A program made the position numbers and the translations under genes. The notes under the pieces were generated by a model that saw only the letters and a program-made list of their open reading frames with translations, ran no database searches and was not told where the DNA came from. This document shows positions 23,857-34,483 of a stretch of 64,000 nt of DNA, piece after piece. The first letter of the stretch is position 1, and the number at the start of each line of letters is the position of its first letter. The stretch lies in the NCBI GenBank assembly GCA_958296015.1, contig CATQIH010000021.1, positions 17,140 to 81,139 of the forward strand, read 5' to 3'. Source of the stretch: Cyclobacteriaceae bacterium. Lineage in GTDB: Bacteria; Bacteroidota; Bacteroidia; Cytophagales; Cyclobacteriaceae.

Positions 23857-26484
23857 ATGTCTGCCAGGGTTTTCTTTGTCATTGTAATATTATTCTTATT
23901 TCACCATCTGCCACAGGCAAATGCCCAAAGCTCCGAGTTGCTTCAGCGGGATCTGAGTACTGCCACCGCCGATCAGGTGAGTGACCAGCAACTACAGCAG
24001 CTTGCGGATTATGCCCAGAAGCAGGGCCTGACAGCGCAGCAGATAGAAGCAGGACTGATCTCCAGAAATATGCCTGCTACCGAAGCTTCCCAACTCATTG
24101 CCCGGCTAAGAAATGTCCAGCCAGGTACTGGTGCCAATAATAGCCAGCAGGCGGGGCAAAATAATAATGGCAACGAAAATTTCAATAGTCAGCTTAGCAA
24201 AAGAGACACCACCCTCGACAAATTAAGTGAAGAGGAGAAAATGGTGTTTGGTGCAGAGCTTTTCAACAGTGATAACCTCACTTTCGAACCCAGTCTTGAT
24301 ATTGCTACGCCCGAAGGTTACCAGGTAGGCCCAGGCGATGAGCTGAGGGTCAATATCTGGGGTGCTTCCCGGCAAACCTATAACCTGCAAGTGAGCCGCG
24401 ACGGTAATGTAGTTATTGACAACCTGGGCCCGGTGTATGTGAGCGGTTTATCCATCAAGGAGGCTGAAAAACGCATCATCAGCCGGTTGACAGAAATTTA
24501 CTCAGGACTGCGGGGCAGCAGCGCGCGCCCGGCCAACACCTATGCAGAAGTAACGCTGGGCAGGGTGCGGAGCATTAAGGTCACTATTGTAGGCGAGGTA
24601 AGAAAGCCAGGCACTTATACATTACCTTCGGTAGCCACTGCCTTCAATGCCCTTTATTTATCGGGTGGCCCTACTTTTATCGGCTCTTTCAGAAATGTAG
24701 AAGTGATCAGAGACAACGATATTATAGCCCAAATAGATGTATACGGTTACTTGGTAGGAGGAAAAAAGACGCAGAATATTGTTCTACAGGATCAGGACAT
24801 CATTCGGGTAGCACCCTATCAAAACCGTATTGAACTCAAAGGACAGGTCAAACGTCCCGGATATTACGAAATGCAATCAGATGAAGCCCTGAGTGCAGCC
24901 ATTCGGTATGGTGGCGGATTTACGAACAAAGCTTATACGCATCGGCTCAGAGTAACCCGGAATACGTCGCGGGAAAAGCGTATAGAAGATGTGCAGGAAA
25001 GCAACCTAGACAGTTTTATGCCTAAAAATGGAGATATTGTGTATGTGGACTCTATTTTGAACCGGTATGCCAACAAGTTGGAGATTCACGGGGCGGTGTT
25101 TCGTCCGGGAGAATATGCCCTGGAAGATGGCACGACACTCATGGGCCTGATCAACAGAGCAGAAGGACTCCGCGAAGATGCTTTTAGAAATAGGGTGATG
25201 ATTTACCGCAAAAATGATAACCTCTTCGATAAGGTGCTTTCGGCTGACTTGCAGCAAATTGCAGACGGTACGGCTACCGACATTCCTTTACAGAAAGAGG
25301 ATGTTGTAAGGGTATTCTCTATCAAAGAGCTGGAAGAAGAATTCAACGTAGAAATTAGTGGAGAAGTGCAGAATCCTGGGCAGTTTCCTTTTGTATACGA
25401 TATGACGCTGGAAGATCTGGTGGCTGTTGCCGGTGGCCTGAGGGAGTCGGCCTCCAGAGCCAGGGTAGAGGTAGCCAGAAGAGTAAAAGACAACACCCTG
25501 CCTGACAGTACAATGGATATGGAAACCAGAAAAACCGCTGAGGTATATCAGTTCAGCATCAGCAAAGATTTGAAAATCACTGCCGATGGTACGCAGTTTA
25601 CCTTAAAACCCTTCGACCAGGTGTTCATCCGGAGGTCTCCCAACTATGAAGAACAGCGTACGGTGTATGTTAAAGGAGAAGTAAAATACCCCGGAAAATA
25701 TGCGATTAAGCATAAAAATGAACAGGTTTCGGATATTATCGAGCGTGCCGGCGGACTTACAGCCTATGCCTACCCAGAAGGAGCCGCACTTATCCGTCTC
25801 AATCCTGCTTATTTCGAAGAAAAGATGGAGAAAGAAGACAGACTCAGAGATTCACTCAGGACGGTGATGTCGCAAAGAGATTATACTGCAAACAGTGACT
25901 ACAATTATTATAGAGATATTCGTCCGGTGGGCGATATTGATAATCGTCGGTTTGACAATACGCTCTTTGCAGCCAGACCTATAGCTGCCGAAGATACTAT
26001 CTTTGCATCTGTAACCGTTCCGTCTTACAGAATAAGAGAGTCCAAAACCCAGAGCATAGGCATAGAACTCAAGAAGATTCTGTCGAGACCAGGCTCCAGG
26101 TATAATATTCGTTTGCTGGAAGGCGACACATTGGAGATTCCCAAAAAGTTGGAGACCGTCAGGATGAGCGGGGAGCTACTATATCCTATCTCTTCCCGGT
26201 ACGATAGAAAAAAGACTTTTAGAAACTACATCTCCGAAGCAGGAGGGTTTTCCAAAGAGGCAGACAAAAAGCGTTCGTATATTGTGTACGCCAATGGGTC
26301 GGTTGATAGAACACGCAGCTTTCTTTTTATCAAAGACTACCCGGAAGTACGGCCAGGTGCGGAAATTGTGATTCCGGAGAAGGAAAAGAGAACGATAACT
26401 CCACAATTCTGGATTAGTATAGGTTCAGGGCTGACAACTTTAACACTGTCAGTGATTACCATCATCAACACGATCAAAAGATAA
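23857..26484 (+). CDS. Polysaccharide export outer-membrane protein with multiple SLBB domains (Wza-like)
   Basis: The 875-aa protein probably forms or gates the outer-membrane channel for exopolysaccharide. ATG 23857 gives a clean signal peptide (FFVIVILFLFHHLPQANAQ), better than TTG 23842. The polysaccharide-export domain begins YQVGPGDELRVNIWGA and is followed by SIKEAEKRII. A series of SLBB repeats follows, each recognisable by V-x-G-E-V-x-x-P-G-x-Y (IVGEVRKPGTYTL, LKGQVKRPGYYEM, IHGAVFRPGEYAL, ISGEVQNPGQFPF, VKGEVKYPGKYAI). A hydrophobic helix lies at the very C-terminus. Length and repeat number are typical of Bacteroidota and much larger than E. coli Wza. It heads the polysaccharide operon. 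Confidence 0.93.
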   Translation: MSARVFFVIVILFLFHHLPQANAQSSELLQRDLSTATADQVSDQQLQQLADYAQKQGLTAQQIEAGLISRNMPATEASQLIARLRNVQPGTGANNSQQAGQNNNGNENFNSQLSKRDTTLDKLSEEEKMVFGAELFNSDNLTFEPSLDIATPEGYQVGPGDELRVNIWGASRQTYNLQVSRDGNVVIDNLGPVYVSGLSIKEAEKRIISRLTEIYSGLRGSSARPANTYAEVTLGRVRSIKVTIVGEVRKPGTYTLPSVATAFNALYLSGGPTFIGSFRNVEVIRDNDIIAQIDVYGYLVGGKKTQNIVLQDQDIIRVAPYQNRIELKGQVKRPGYYEMQSDEALSAAIRYGGGFTNKAYTHRLRVTRNTSREKRIEDVQESNLDSFMPKNGDIVYVDSILNRYANKLEIHGAVFRPGEYALEDGTTLMGLINRAEGLREDAFRNRVMIYRKNDNLFDKVLSADLQQIADGTATDIPLQKEDVVRVFSIKELEEEFNVEISGEVQNPGQFPFVYDMTLEDLVAVAGGLRESASRARVEVARRVKDNTLPDSTMDMETRKTAEVYQFSISKDLKITADGTQFTLKPFDQVFIRRSPNYEEQRTVYVKGEVKYPGKYAIKHKNEQVSDIIERAGGLTAYAYPEGAALIRLNPAYFEEKMEKEDRLRDSLRTVMSQRDYTANSDYNYYRDIRPVGDIDNRRFDNTLFAARPIAAEDTIFASVTVPSYRIRESKTQSIGIELKKILSRPGSRYNIRLLEGDTLEIPKKLETVRMSGELLYPISSRYDRKKTFRNYISEAGGFSKEADKKRSYIVYANGSVDRTRSFLFIKDYPEVRPGAEIVIPEKEKRTITPQFWISIGSGLTTLTLSVITIINTIKR

Positions 26485-26596
26485 TTTTAATCCTCTGGAA
26501 ACAAGAGAACACGATATAGAAAAAAAGCCTGTTTCTTCTGAAAAGGTAAACCCTGCTGGTGCGCCTTCTGAAAGAAAATCTTCCGTAAACACGCAT

Positions 26597-27730
26597 ATGG
26601 AAGATGGTGAGATTGATCTGGCTGATTTGTTCAGACAGGTCTGGGCAAGACGTAAAACAATACTGATCACTACAGTCATCACATTTTTATTAGGCATTTT
26701 TGTGGCTGTATTCAGTGCAGAAGAATACGAAGCCAGCATTGTGCTGATGCCTCAAACGAGTTCTTCTTCCAATAATATGGCTTCCGGGCTTCTGCGGCAA
26801 TTTGGTGGTCTGGCAGGCTTAGGCGGTATGAATGCAAATGCTTCAGGCACTTTGAGTCCTGATCTGTATCCTGAAATTACACAAAGCACTCCGTTTTACC
26901 TTCAAATGATCAATGAAGATGTATATTTTTCTACTTTGGATACGACGGTAACTTTTACGGAGTATTTCACTGAGATGCAGGGGGCAAGTGTGTTAGATTA
27001 TGTTAAAACCTATACCATCGGCCTGCCCAAGTTGATTTTCAATACGCCTGCTAACCTGATCAACTCATTCAAAAACAAAGAAAAATCTAAGGTTGTCCTA
27101 CCTGATACTACTGCTATTGACAGTATTTCTGCTAAATCAGATCAGGTACCTATCGTATTGACGGGTCAACAGTTATCTGTGATTAACAGGCTCAAAAGCC
27201 GTATCACAACAACGATAGAAACCACAGGCATGGTTGAGGTGAGCGTAGAAATGCCCGACCCTATGGCAGCTGCCTACACTACTGAAATGGCTGTTAAGTA
27301 TCTGACACAGTATATTCAGGAATATCGCACAGAAAAATCGCAGCAGGATCTGGCATTTGTAGAGAAGCAATATAAAGACAAGCAGGAGAAATATAACATA
27401 GCACAACAACGGTTAGCCCGATTTCAGGATCAGAACATGAATATTGTTACAGAAAGAGCAAGGATTGAGCAGGCACGGCTACAGACGGAATACACTTTAA
27501 CTTCCAGTCTGTATCAAGGGTTAGCCCAACAATTGGAACAGGCAAAGATTAAAGTACAGGAAGAAACACCGGTATTTAAAGTGCTGGAACCTATTCAGGT
27601 ACCTTTAAGTACTAGCAAACCCAACAGAGAGTTGATCATTGCGCTGTCTTTGTTTGCAGGGCTTTTTATAGGAAGCTTTATTGCTTTTATACAGATCATA
27701 TACCTGAATATCAAAAACAAGATGTCATAA
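26597..27730 (+). CDS. Polysaccharide chain-length determinant / co-polymerase (Wzz-like)
   Basis: The 377-aa inner-membrane protein has the Wzz layout: [20 protein letters not shown], a first transmembrane helix ([21 protein letters not shown]), a periplasmic part with a long coiled coil ([18 protein letters not shown]), then a Pro-rich [16 protein letters not shown] and a second membrane helix. No tyrosine kinase domain is attached. The open frame extends upstream of ATG 26597 almost to the preceding stop with coding character (LETREHDIEKKPVSSEKV) but no usual start codon, so the true start could be earlier. It works with the export protein encoded just before it. Confidence 0.9.
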   Translation: MEDGEIDLADLFRQVWARRKTILITTVITFLLGIFVAVFSAEEYEASIVLMPQTSSSSNNMASGLLRQFGGLAGLGGMNANASGTLSPDLYPEITQSTPFYLQMINEDVYFSTLDTTVTFTEYFTEMQGASVLDYVKTYTIGLPKLIFNTPANLINSFKNKEKSKVVLPDTTAIDSISAKSDQVPIVLTGQQLSVINRLKSRITTTIETTGMVEVSVEMPDPMAAAYTTEMAVKYLTQYIQEYRTEKSQQDLAFVEKQYKDKQEKYNIAQQRLARFQDQNMNIVTERARIEQARLQTEYTLTSSLYQGLAQQLEQAKIKVQEETPVFKVLEPIQVPLSTSKPNRELIIALSLFAGLFIGSFIAFIQIIYLNIKNKMS

Positions 27731-27735
27731 AATCT

Positions 27736-29001
27736 ATGGAAGATATCTCACATAAGAAACTAGCCGTAATTGGTTTGGGGTATGTTGGGCTGCCGCTGGC
27801 GGTTGCTTTTGGCAAAAAGTACCAGGTGGTTGGGTTTGACATCAATGAGCAGAGAATCGCACAGCTTAAAGCACATGCAGACAAAACAGAAGAAGTGAGC
27901 GCAGAAGAATTCCAGGAGGCAACAGGCTTTTCCTGCACCAACAACCTGGAAGACATCCGAGACTGTCATATCTACATCATCACCGTTCCCACGCCCATCG
28001 ACCGGTACAAAAAGCCCGACCTTACGCCCCTTTATAAAGCCAGCGAAACCGTAGGGAAGGTTTTGAAACGTGGTGATATTGTCATTTATGAGTCTACTGT
28101 ATATCCTGGCTGCACAGAAGAAGACTGCGTACCCGTGCTGGAAAGGTTCAGCCATTTGACATTCAACCAGGATTTCTACTGTGGCTACTCACCGGAAAGG
28201 ATCAACCCGGGCGATAAAGAACATAGGGTACAGACTATTAAAAAAGTGACCAGCGGCAGCACACTGGCAATAGCAGAAACGGTAGATCAACTGTACAGGT
28301 CTATCATCACGGCAGGCACGCACAAGGCATCTTCTATCAAAGTAGCAGAAGCTGCTAAGGTGATCGAGAATGCGCAGCGCGATGTCAACATTGCCTTTGT
28401 CAATGAATTGGCCCTGATCTTCGACCGCATGCAGATTGATACACGCGAAGTGCTGGAAGCTGCGGGTACCAAATGGAATTTTCTGCCCTTCATGCCTGGT
28501 CTGGTGGGCGGGCATTGCATTGGTGTAGACCCTTATTATCTTACCTACAAAGCCGAAAGCCTGGGTTATCATCCGGAGGTGATCTTATCAGGTAGGAGGA
28601 TTAACGATAATATGGGTATATTTGTGGCCAATAAAGTAGTAAAGCTGCTTTCACACAAAGGGCATGCAATCAAAGGAGCTAAAGTGCTCATGCTTGGCAT
28701 TACTTTTAAAGAAAACTGCCCGGATATTAGAAACAGCCGGGTGATTGATATTATTGACGAACTCAAAGGATTTGGCGTAGAAGTCGCTGTATATGACCCA
28801 CATGCCAGTATGGAAGAGGTAAAACATGAATACGGAATAGATTTGCTGGACAAGCCCGGCAAAGACTATGATGGCATCGTGCTGGCTGTGGGCCACAAGG
28901 CTTTCAGAAAGCTTGACTTGAATAACCTGAAAAGCGAACATACCATTGTGTATGATGTAAAAGGTTTTTATGATCGGAGTCTTGTGGATGGCAAACTATG
29001 A
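27736..29001 (+). CDS. UDP-N-acetyl-hexosamine 6-dehydrogenase (WbpA/TviB type)
   Basis: This 421-aa UDP-sugar dehydrogenase oxidises C6 of a UDP-N-acetylhexosamine to a uronic acid with two NAD+. The N-terminal Rossmann motif is [16 protein letters not shown]. The catalytic cysteine lies in [17 protein letters not shown], and the dimer helix contains [18 protein letters not shown]. Signature residues such as [11 protein letters not shown] are those of the WbpA/TviB group rather than UDP-glucose dehydrogenases, where the same region differs. It is five bases after the Wzz gene and is followed by an epimerase, so the two may act in sequence. Confidence 0.9.
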   Translation: MEDISHKKLAVIGLGYVGLPLAVAFGKKYQVVGFDINEQRIAQLKAHADKTEEVSAEEFQEATGFSCTNNLEDIRDCHIYIITVPTPIDRYKKPDLTPLYKASETVGKVLKRGDIVIYESTVYPGCTEEDCVPVLERFSHLTFNQDFYCGYSPERINPGDKEHRVQTIKKVTSGSTLAIAETVDQLYRSIITAGTHKASSIKVAEAAKVIENAQRDVNIAFVNELALIFDRMQIDTREVLEAAGTKWNFLPFMPGLVGGHCIGVDPYYLTYKAESLGYHPEVILSGRRINDNMGIFVANKVVKLLSHKGHAIKGAKVLMLGITFKENCPDIRNSRVIDIIDELKGFGVEVAVYDPHASMEEVKHEYGIDLLDKPGKDYDGIVLAVGHKAFRKLDLNNLKSEHTIVYDVKGFYDRSLVDGKL

Positions 29002-29045
29002 TCGTCAGGCACAGCATATTGTGATAAGTAAATCAACGAAGATTA

Positions 29046-30071
29046 ATGGCAGAAAATAAACAAGTATTGGTTACGGGGGCCGCCGGATTCATTGGCTTTC
29101 ATTTAATCAACAAGCTATGTCAGGCAGGTTACGTTGTGGCAGGCATCGACAACCTGAATGACTATTATGACCCTGAACTAAAAAAAGCCAGGCTGGCTAT
29201 ACTCAATGATTTGTCAGCCTTTTCTTTTTACCAGATAGATCTGCTGGAGAAAGAAAAGCTTGATGCTTTATTCAAAGAAAACAACTTTCAGTATGTCGTG
29301 AACCTGGCAGCCCAGGCCGGCGTGCGTTATTCCATACAAAACCCTTACGCTTATATAGATGCCAATATTACTGGTTTTCTGAATATCCTGGAAGCCTGTC
29401 GGCATCATCCGGTGGAGCATCTGGTCTATGCTTCTTCCAGCTCGGTATATGGAGGCAACACACAAATGCCATTCTCTACGCACCACAACGTAGACCATCC
29501 GGTGTCGTTATATGCAGCCACCAAGAAGTCTAACGAGCTGATGGCACATACTTACTCTCATCTGTATGGTATTCCCACCACAGGCTTGCGTTTCTTCACA
29601 GTGTATGGCCCGTATGGCAGACCTGATATGGCCCTTTTTCTGTTCACCAAAGCCATTCTGGAAGACAAGCCTATCGATGTGTTCAACAACGGAGAAATGA
29701 AGCGGGACTTCACGTATGTGGAAGATATTGCAGAAGGTGTAGCACGACTGTTGCCAAAGGCAGCAACGGCTTCTGATGATTGGGACAGCGATCATCCTGA
29801 CCCTGCCACCAGCAAGGCTCCTTATAAGATATACAATATTGGCAATAACAACCCGGTGCAATTGCTGCATTTTATAGAAGTGCTGGAAGGCCACCTGGGC
29901 AAAAAAGCGCAGAAGAACTTGATGCCTTTGCAGGATGGCGACGTACCTGCCACCTATGCAGATGTAGATGATCTGATGCAGGATGTGGGTTTTAAGCCGA
30001 ATACAAGTATTGAAGAAGGCATTGGCAAGTTTGTAGATTGGTACAAAGCATATTACAAGATTGAGGCATGA
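29046..30071 (+). CDS. NAD-dependent UDP-sugar epimerase (UDP-glucuronate 4-epimerase-like)
   Basis: The 341-aa short-chain dehydrogenase-fold enzyme has the NAD motif [11 protein letters not shown] and the catalytic Ser-Tyr-Lys set in ASSSSVYGG and [11 protein letters not shown]. The segment [20 protein letters not shown] is typical of UDP-glucuronate 4-epimerases, including the LspL and CapI-like groups. It probably interconverts gluco- and galacto-configured UDP-uronic acids for the polymer. Its stop overlaps the ATG of the next gene (ATGA). Confidence 0.9.
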   Translation: MAENKQVLVTGAAGFIGFHLINKLCQAGYVVAGIDNLNDYYDPELKKARLAILNDLSAFSFYQIDLLEKEKLDALFKENNFQYVVNLAAQAGVRYSIQNPYAYIDANITGFLNILEACRHHPVEHLVYASSSSVYGGNTQMPFSTHHNVDHPVSLYAATKKSNELMAHTYSHLYGIPTTGLRFFTVYGPYGRPDMALFLFTKAILEDKPIDVFNNGEMKRDFTYVEDIAEGVARLLPKAATASDDWDSDHPDPATSKAPYKIYNIGNNNPVQLLHFIEVLEGHLGKKAQKNLMPLQDGDVPATYADVDDLMQDVGFKPNTSIEEGIGKFVDWYKAYYKIEA

Positions 30072-30895
30072 GTAAAGTCGTTATAGATGCTAACAAAAAC
30101 TGGTACTCACTGGACATCAAAGAGTTGTTTGGTTATAAAGACCTCTTTTACACATTAGCTTACCGGGATTTCAAAGTAAAGTACGCTCAGACTTTTTTAG
30201 GTCTGATCTGGGCTTTTATTCAGCCTGCCCTTACCCTGCTGGTCTTTGGTATGTTGTTTAACAAAGGACTACAGGTAGATACCGGCGATGTTCCATATTT
30301 ACTATTTGCTTCCTGTGGGTTGGCTGCATGGACGTATTTCTCTTCCGTCATGGGCGAGGCCGGAAACTCTATTATCGGTGCGCAGAACATGGTGCAAAAG
30401 ATCTACTTTCCCCGTTTGGTGATCCCGCTCTCCAAAGCACTGGTTGGGCTGATTGATTTTGGTGTTACACTACTCATCATTTTTGCATTGATGATAGCTT
30501 ATCAATATCCTCCGTCACCCAACATCGTGTTTTTTCCATTTTTCATATTGGCTGCTATGTTGTCAGCCTTGGGTGTGGGTGTATGGTTGAGTGCGCTCAC
30601 CATCAGGTACCGGGATTTCCAGCAAATTGTTCCTTTCCTAATCAGGTTTGGTATGTTTGTCACACCTGTAGCCTATCCTGCCGAAGTGGTGGTCAACCGT
30701 CTGCCAGAGTGGGCAACGTTGCTGTACTATATGAATCCTATTGCCGGAGTAATAGAAGGGTTTCGCTGGAGCCTTTTGGGAGGAAATCCACCTAATGTGT
30801 ATTCGTACATATCTTTTATAGTGGTAATTTTGTTGTTTGTAAGTTCGCTTTTTTATTTTAAAAAAGTAGAAAGAACAATTGCAGATATTGTATAA
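30068..30895 (+). CDS. wzm: Polysaccharide ABC exporter, permease subunit (Wzm)
   Basis: The 275-aa protein is an ABC-2 type permease with six predicted membrane helices. The amphipathic N-terminal helix and '[20 protein letters not shown]' are a hallmark of Wzm/TagG, and the C-terminal half contains [20 protein letters not shown]. With the ATPase encoded next, it would move undecaprenyl-linked polysaccharide from the cytoplasm across the inner membrane. It overlaps the epimerase gene by four bases. Confidence 0.93.
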   Translation: MSKVVIDANKNWYSLDIKELFGYKDLFYTLAYRDFKVKYAQTFLGLIWAFIQPALTLLVFGMLFNKGLQVDTGDVPYLLFASCGLAAWTYFSSVMGEAGNSIIGAQNMVQKIYFPRLVIPLSKALVGLIDFGVTLLIIFALMIAYQYPPSPNIVFFPFFILAAMLSALGVGVWLSALTIRYRDFQQIVPFLIRFGMFVTPVAYPAEVVVNRLPEWATLLYYMNPIAGVIEGFRWSLLGGNPPNVYSYISFIVVILLFVSSLFYFKKVERTIADIV

Positions 30896-30912
30896 GTAAT
30901 GATTAAACGATT

Positions 30913-32154
30913 ATGTCGGACATAGCAGTTCGTGTGGATAATATATCAAAAAAGTACACCATTGGTAATACCTCAAGCGGAAGCCTAAAAGAGACTATTG
31001 CAGGGCTTTTTAGCAAAACCCAACAGGGCAAAACAGAAGAGTTCTGGGCATTAGAAGATATATCTTTTGATGTAAAAAGAGGGGAAGCTATTGGGATTGT
31101 TGGTAAAAATGGAGCAGGTAAAAGCACTTTGCTTAAAGTACTTTCCCGTATCACTGAGCCTACCACCGGCAGGATAGAGATTGATGGAAGAATATCCTCT
31201 CTGTTAGAAGTAGGCACAGGTTTTCATCAGGAGCTGACCGGCCGCGAGAACGTGTTTTTGAATGGCACTATTCTGGGCATGAAGCGTGCTGAAGTGAGGG
31301 CTAAATTTGATGAAATTGTTGAGTTTAGTGGTATTGGAAAGTTTTTGGATACACCCGTCAAGCGCTATTCTTCGGGTATGAAAGTACGGCTGGCTTTTGC
31401 CGTAGCCGCTCACCTGGAACCTGAAATATTAATTATCGATGAGGTGCTGGCGGTGGGTGATGCTGAATTTCAGAAAAAATGCCTGGGTAAAATGGAAGAC
31501 GTAACCGGGCAAGGGCGTACCGTGCTCTTTGTAAGTCACAATATGAGTGCCGTAAAGCAGCTTTGCTCCAAAGGAATCTTGTTGAGACAAGGCAGGATCG
31601 TGGATAAAGGGGGAATCAACAAAGTCATTGATACCTATTTGAGTAGCGACCAGCAGGAAAACAAGGGTGGCATTGTTCACTTTGAGCCAGATGCTTCGAA
31701 GAACTTTCAAGTGTTAAAGGCGCAACTGGTGGATGATAGGTCTATTCAGAGATACACATTTGAATGTGAAGAAGAAGTTACGCTGGCATTACAATGTAAA
31801 CTCACTGACAAGATTCCGGGCTTGTATGGATATCTAACCGTTAAAGATAAAAGTGATAATCTGCTCATTGAATCAGACACCTTCGATTATTTACCCAATT
31901 TGCTAGAGTCTCTTCCAACAGGTATCAGCAATATTCATATAAAAATTCCTTCCAGAACCTTAGCTCCGGGGCAGTATTACATATACCTCAACTTCTCGAG
32001 CCAGCAAAATACAGCAGGCTTTCATGTAGATTCACCAGGAAATATATTATCTTTTGATGTGATAGACACCTACACCATGAGGGGCAACAACAGGCGATCC
32101 TTTCTGGGAACCACACTGAAGTGGGAAACAGTAGATGCTGAGATAACTTTATAG
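30913..32154 (+). CDS. wzt: Polysaccharide ABC exporter, ATPase with C-terminal glycan-binding domain (Wzt)
   Basis: Residues 1-245 form the nucleotide-binding domain: Walker A GKNGAGKST at 64-72, signature YSSGMKVRLAFAVAA near 155, Walker B EILIIDEVLAVGD near 175 and the switch His in VLFVSHNMSAVKQL. Residues about 260-413 are an extra beta-sandwich (FECEEEVTLALQCKL ... SFLGTTLKWETVDAEITL). In Wzt proteins such a domain recognises the finished chain end before export. Its presence suggests the glycan carries a terminal modification, for which methyltransferases in this locus are candidates. Confidence 0.94.
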   Translation: MSDIAVRVDNISKKYTIGNTSSGSLKETIAGLFSKTQQGKTEEFWALEDISFDVKRGEAIGIVGKNGAGKSTLLKVLSRITEPTTGRIEIDGRISSLLEVGTGFHQELTGRENVFLNGTILGMKRAEVRAKFDEIVEFSGIGKFLDTPVKRYSSGMKVRLAFAVAAHLEPEILIIDEVLAVGDAEFQKKCLGKMEDVTGQGRTVLFVSHNMSAVKQLCSKGILLRQGRIVDKGGINKVIDTYLSSDQQENKGGIVHFEPDASKNFQVLKAQLVDDRSIQRYTFECEEEVTLALQCKLTDKIPGLYGYLTVKDKSDNLLIESDTFDYLPNLLESLPTGISNIHIKIPSRTLAPGQYYIYLNFSSQQNTAGFHVDSPGNILSFDVIDTYTMRGNNRRSFLGTTLKWETVDAEITL

Positions 32155-32182
32155 AACTTATTTGTAAATTTCTTGAAACCAC

Positions 32183-33199
32183 ATGCTCAACCATAAATCA
32201 ATCCTTATCACTGGCGGCACAGGCTCATTCGGCAAAAAGTTTGTCGGCACTGTGCTACAGCAATATCCTGATGTTAAAAGACTGGTTATTTTCTCCAGAG
32301 ATGAACTTAAGCAATTTGAGATGTCACAGGAATTTCCTGCTTCGGTACATAAAGGGTTGCGCTATTTCATAGGGGATGTCAGGGATGCAGAACGCTTGAA
32401 GCGGGCCTGCGAAGGTATAGATATCATCGTGCATGCTGCAGCACTCAAACAGGTGCCTACTGCTGAATACAATCCTACTGAATGCATCAAAACCAATGTG
32501 CTAGGTGCAGAAAATGTGATCAATGCCGCTTTAGATTGCAACGTAAAACAGGTGGTGGCACTTTCTACCGACAAAGCAGCTGCACCTATCAACCTGTATG
32601 GTGCTACCAAACTGTGCTCCGATAAACTTTTTGTGGCTGCCAACAACAGTAAAGGCAGCAGAAACCTGAAATTTTCTGTAGTGCGCTATGGTAACGTGAT
32701 GGGTTCAAGAGGGTCGGTAATTCCTTTCTTTATGAAGAAGCGCAAAGACGGTGTGTTGCCTATTACGCATGAGCAGATGACGCGCTTCAACATTACCCTG
32801 GAGGAAGGCGTAAATATGGTATTGTGGGCTTTGGAAAACATGTGGGGTGGCGAAATTTTCGTTCCCAAGATTCCTTCTTACCGTATCATGGAACTGGCCG
32901 AGGCCATTGCCCCGAATTGCAAAACAGAAGTGGTGGGTATCAGACCAGGAGAAAAAGTACACGAGGAGATGATCACCGAGGCTGACTCCCTCACTACTTA
33001 CGATCTGGGGAAATATTATGCCATTCTGCCACAGCGCACTGTATGGGCTTTGAATGATTTCGTTCAGCATTTCTCAGCAAACCTTACTACGGAAGGATTC
33101 AAGTACAACTCCGGAACCAACACCGAATGGCTTTCTGTTGAACAGATAAGAGACCTGATCAAAAAGTATGTAGACCCTCATTTTGCTATCAATTCATGA
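32183..33199 (+). CDS. pseB: UDP-N-acetylglucosamine 4,6-dehydratase, inverting
   Basis: The 338-aa enzyme performs the first step of pseudaminic-acid-type amino-sugar synthesis, making a UDP-4-keto-6-deoxy-AltNAc from UDP-GlcNAc. NAD binding is by TGGTGSFGKKFV. The characteristic HAAALKQVPTAEYNPTECIK and STDKAAAPINLYGATKL (active-site Asp-Lys and Tyr-x-x-x-Lys) identify the PseB group. It overlaps the aminotransferase gene (ATGA at 33196-33199), as is common for pseB-pseC. Confidence 0.93.
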   Translation: MLNHKSILITGGTGSFGKKFVGTVLQQYPDVKRLVIFSRDELKQFEMSQEFPASVHKGLRYFIGDVRDAERLKRACEGIDIIVHAAALKQVPTAEYNPTECIKTNVLGAENVINAALDCNVKQVVALSTDKAAAPINLYGATKLCSDKLFVAANNSKGSRNLKFSVVRYGNVMGSRGSVIPFFMKKRKDGVLPITHEQMTRFNITLEEGVNMVLWALENMWGGEIFVPKIPSYRIMELAEAIAPNCKTEVVGIRPGEKVHEEMITEADSLTTYDLGKYYAILPQRTVWALNDFVQHFSANLTTEGFKYNSGTNTEWLSVEQIRDLIKKYVDPHFAINS

Positions 33200-34395
33200 A
33201 ACCAATACCATACGGTAAACAGTCCATCACCGAAGAAGACATTCTCGCAGTTACAGAAACGCTGAAGTCGGATTTCCTAACGCAAGGTCCCAAAATCCAG
33301 GAGTTTGAAGAGGCTTTTGCTACCTATGTGGGTAGCCGGTATGCTGTGGCAGTGGCCAATGGTACGGCGGCACTTCATCTCTGTGCGCTGGCTTTGGATG
33401 TAAAACCAGGCGACAAAGTGATCACCACACCTATCACTTTTGCCGCTTCAGCCAACTGTATACGCTATTGCGGAGGAGAGGCTGTGTTTGCCGATATTGA
33501 TGCCCAGACTTATCTGCTGGATATCAATCAGGTAAGAAATATGCTGCAAGCCTCTCCTATAGGTACTTATGCTGGTATTGTTGCCGTAGACTTTGCCGGG
33601 CAGCCTGTTGATATGGAAGCATTCCGGCAACTGGCAGATGAGTATGGCTTGTGGATTGTGGAAGATGCCGCTCATGCGCCCGGTGGTTTTTTTGTAGACA
33701 GCCACGGAAAAGAACAATGGTGTGGCAATGGAAACTTTGCTGATCTGGCTATTTTTTCTTTTCATCCGGTCAAGCACATTGCTGCCGGAGAAGGCGGAAT
33801 GATCACCACAAATAGTGAGGCACTGTACAAAAAGTTGATGACGTTGCGAACACATGGCATCACCCGCGATGCGGCTTTGTTTCAGAACAGTACAGACATC
33901 GCTGGGGGTGCGTCTGATGCAGACGAGCCATATCCGAGCTGGTACATGGAAATGCAGACGTTAGGCTACAACTACCGCATCACAGATTTTCAGGCTGCAT
34001 TGGGCCTGAGTCAGTTGCAAAGGGCAGATACCAACCTGGCTACTCGTAGAGCCATTGCCCTCAAATATGATGAAGCCTTCCGCGACCATCCTCATATCCA
34101 TAGCCAGCTCAACGAAATGCAAGATCATCCATCCGGGCATGCTTATCACTTATACGTTATTCAAGCTGATGACCGCTTAGACTTTTACAATTATCTTCGG
34201 CAGCATGATATTATTGCACAGGTACACTACATCCCTGTGCATCTGATGCCCTATTATCAGCAACAGGGCTGGCACCCCGGTGACCTGCCGGTGGCAGAGC
34301 AATATTACAAAAGATGCCTGAGCCTGCCCATGTATCCCAGCCTCACGGAGGAAGAACAGGATTATGTGATACAGACTATCAAACGTTATTTTTAG
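33196..34395 (+). CDS. pseC: UDP-4-amino-4,6-dideoxy-AltNAc aminotransferase
   Basis: This 399-aa DegT/DnrJ/EryC1-type PLP enzyme transfers an amino group to C4 of the PseB product. The PLP-binding lysine lies in FSFHPVKHIAAGEGGM. VANGTAALHLCALAL, VEDAAHAPGG and the C-terminal GYNYRITDFQAALGLSQL are typical. The later steps of pseudaminate synthesis (pseH, G, I, F) are not in this window, so the product may enter the glycan as the dideoxy-diamino sugar, or the pathway may be finished elsewhere. Confidence 0.92.
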   Translation: MKPIPYGKQSITEEDILAVTETLKSDFLTQGPKIQEFEEAFATYVGSRYAVAVANGTAALHLCALALDVKPGDKVITTPITFAASANCIRYCGGEAVFADIDAQTYLLDINQVRNMLQASPIGTYAGIVAVDFAGQPVDMEAFRQLADEYGLWIVEDAAHAPGGFFVDSHGKEQWCGNGNFADLAIFSFHPVKHIAAGEGGMITTNSEALYKKLMTLRTHGITRDAALFQNSTDIAGGASDADEPYPSWYMEMQTLGYNYRITDFQAALGLSQLQRADTNLATRRAIALKYDEAFRDHPHIHSQLNEMQDHPSGHAYHLYVIQADDRLDFYNYLRQHDIIAQVHYIPVHLMPYYQQQGWHPGDLPVAEQYYKRCLSLPMYPSLTEEEQDYVIQTIKRYF

Positions 34396-34483
34396 CTAGA
34401 TTATATCTGTTGTTACAATGTGATTCCTACTCACCCAAGCATTTGTAACTGCTAGTTATTTGAAAAACCTAAACAATTAAATT

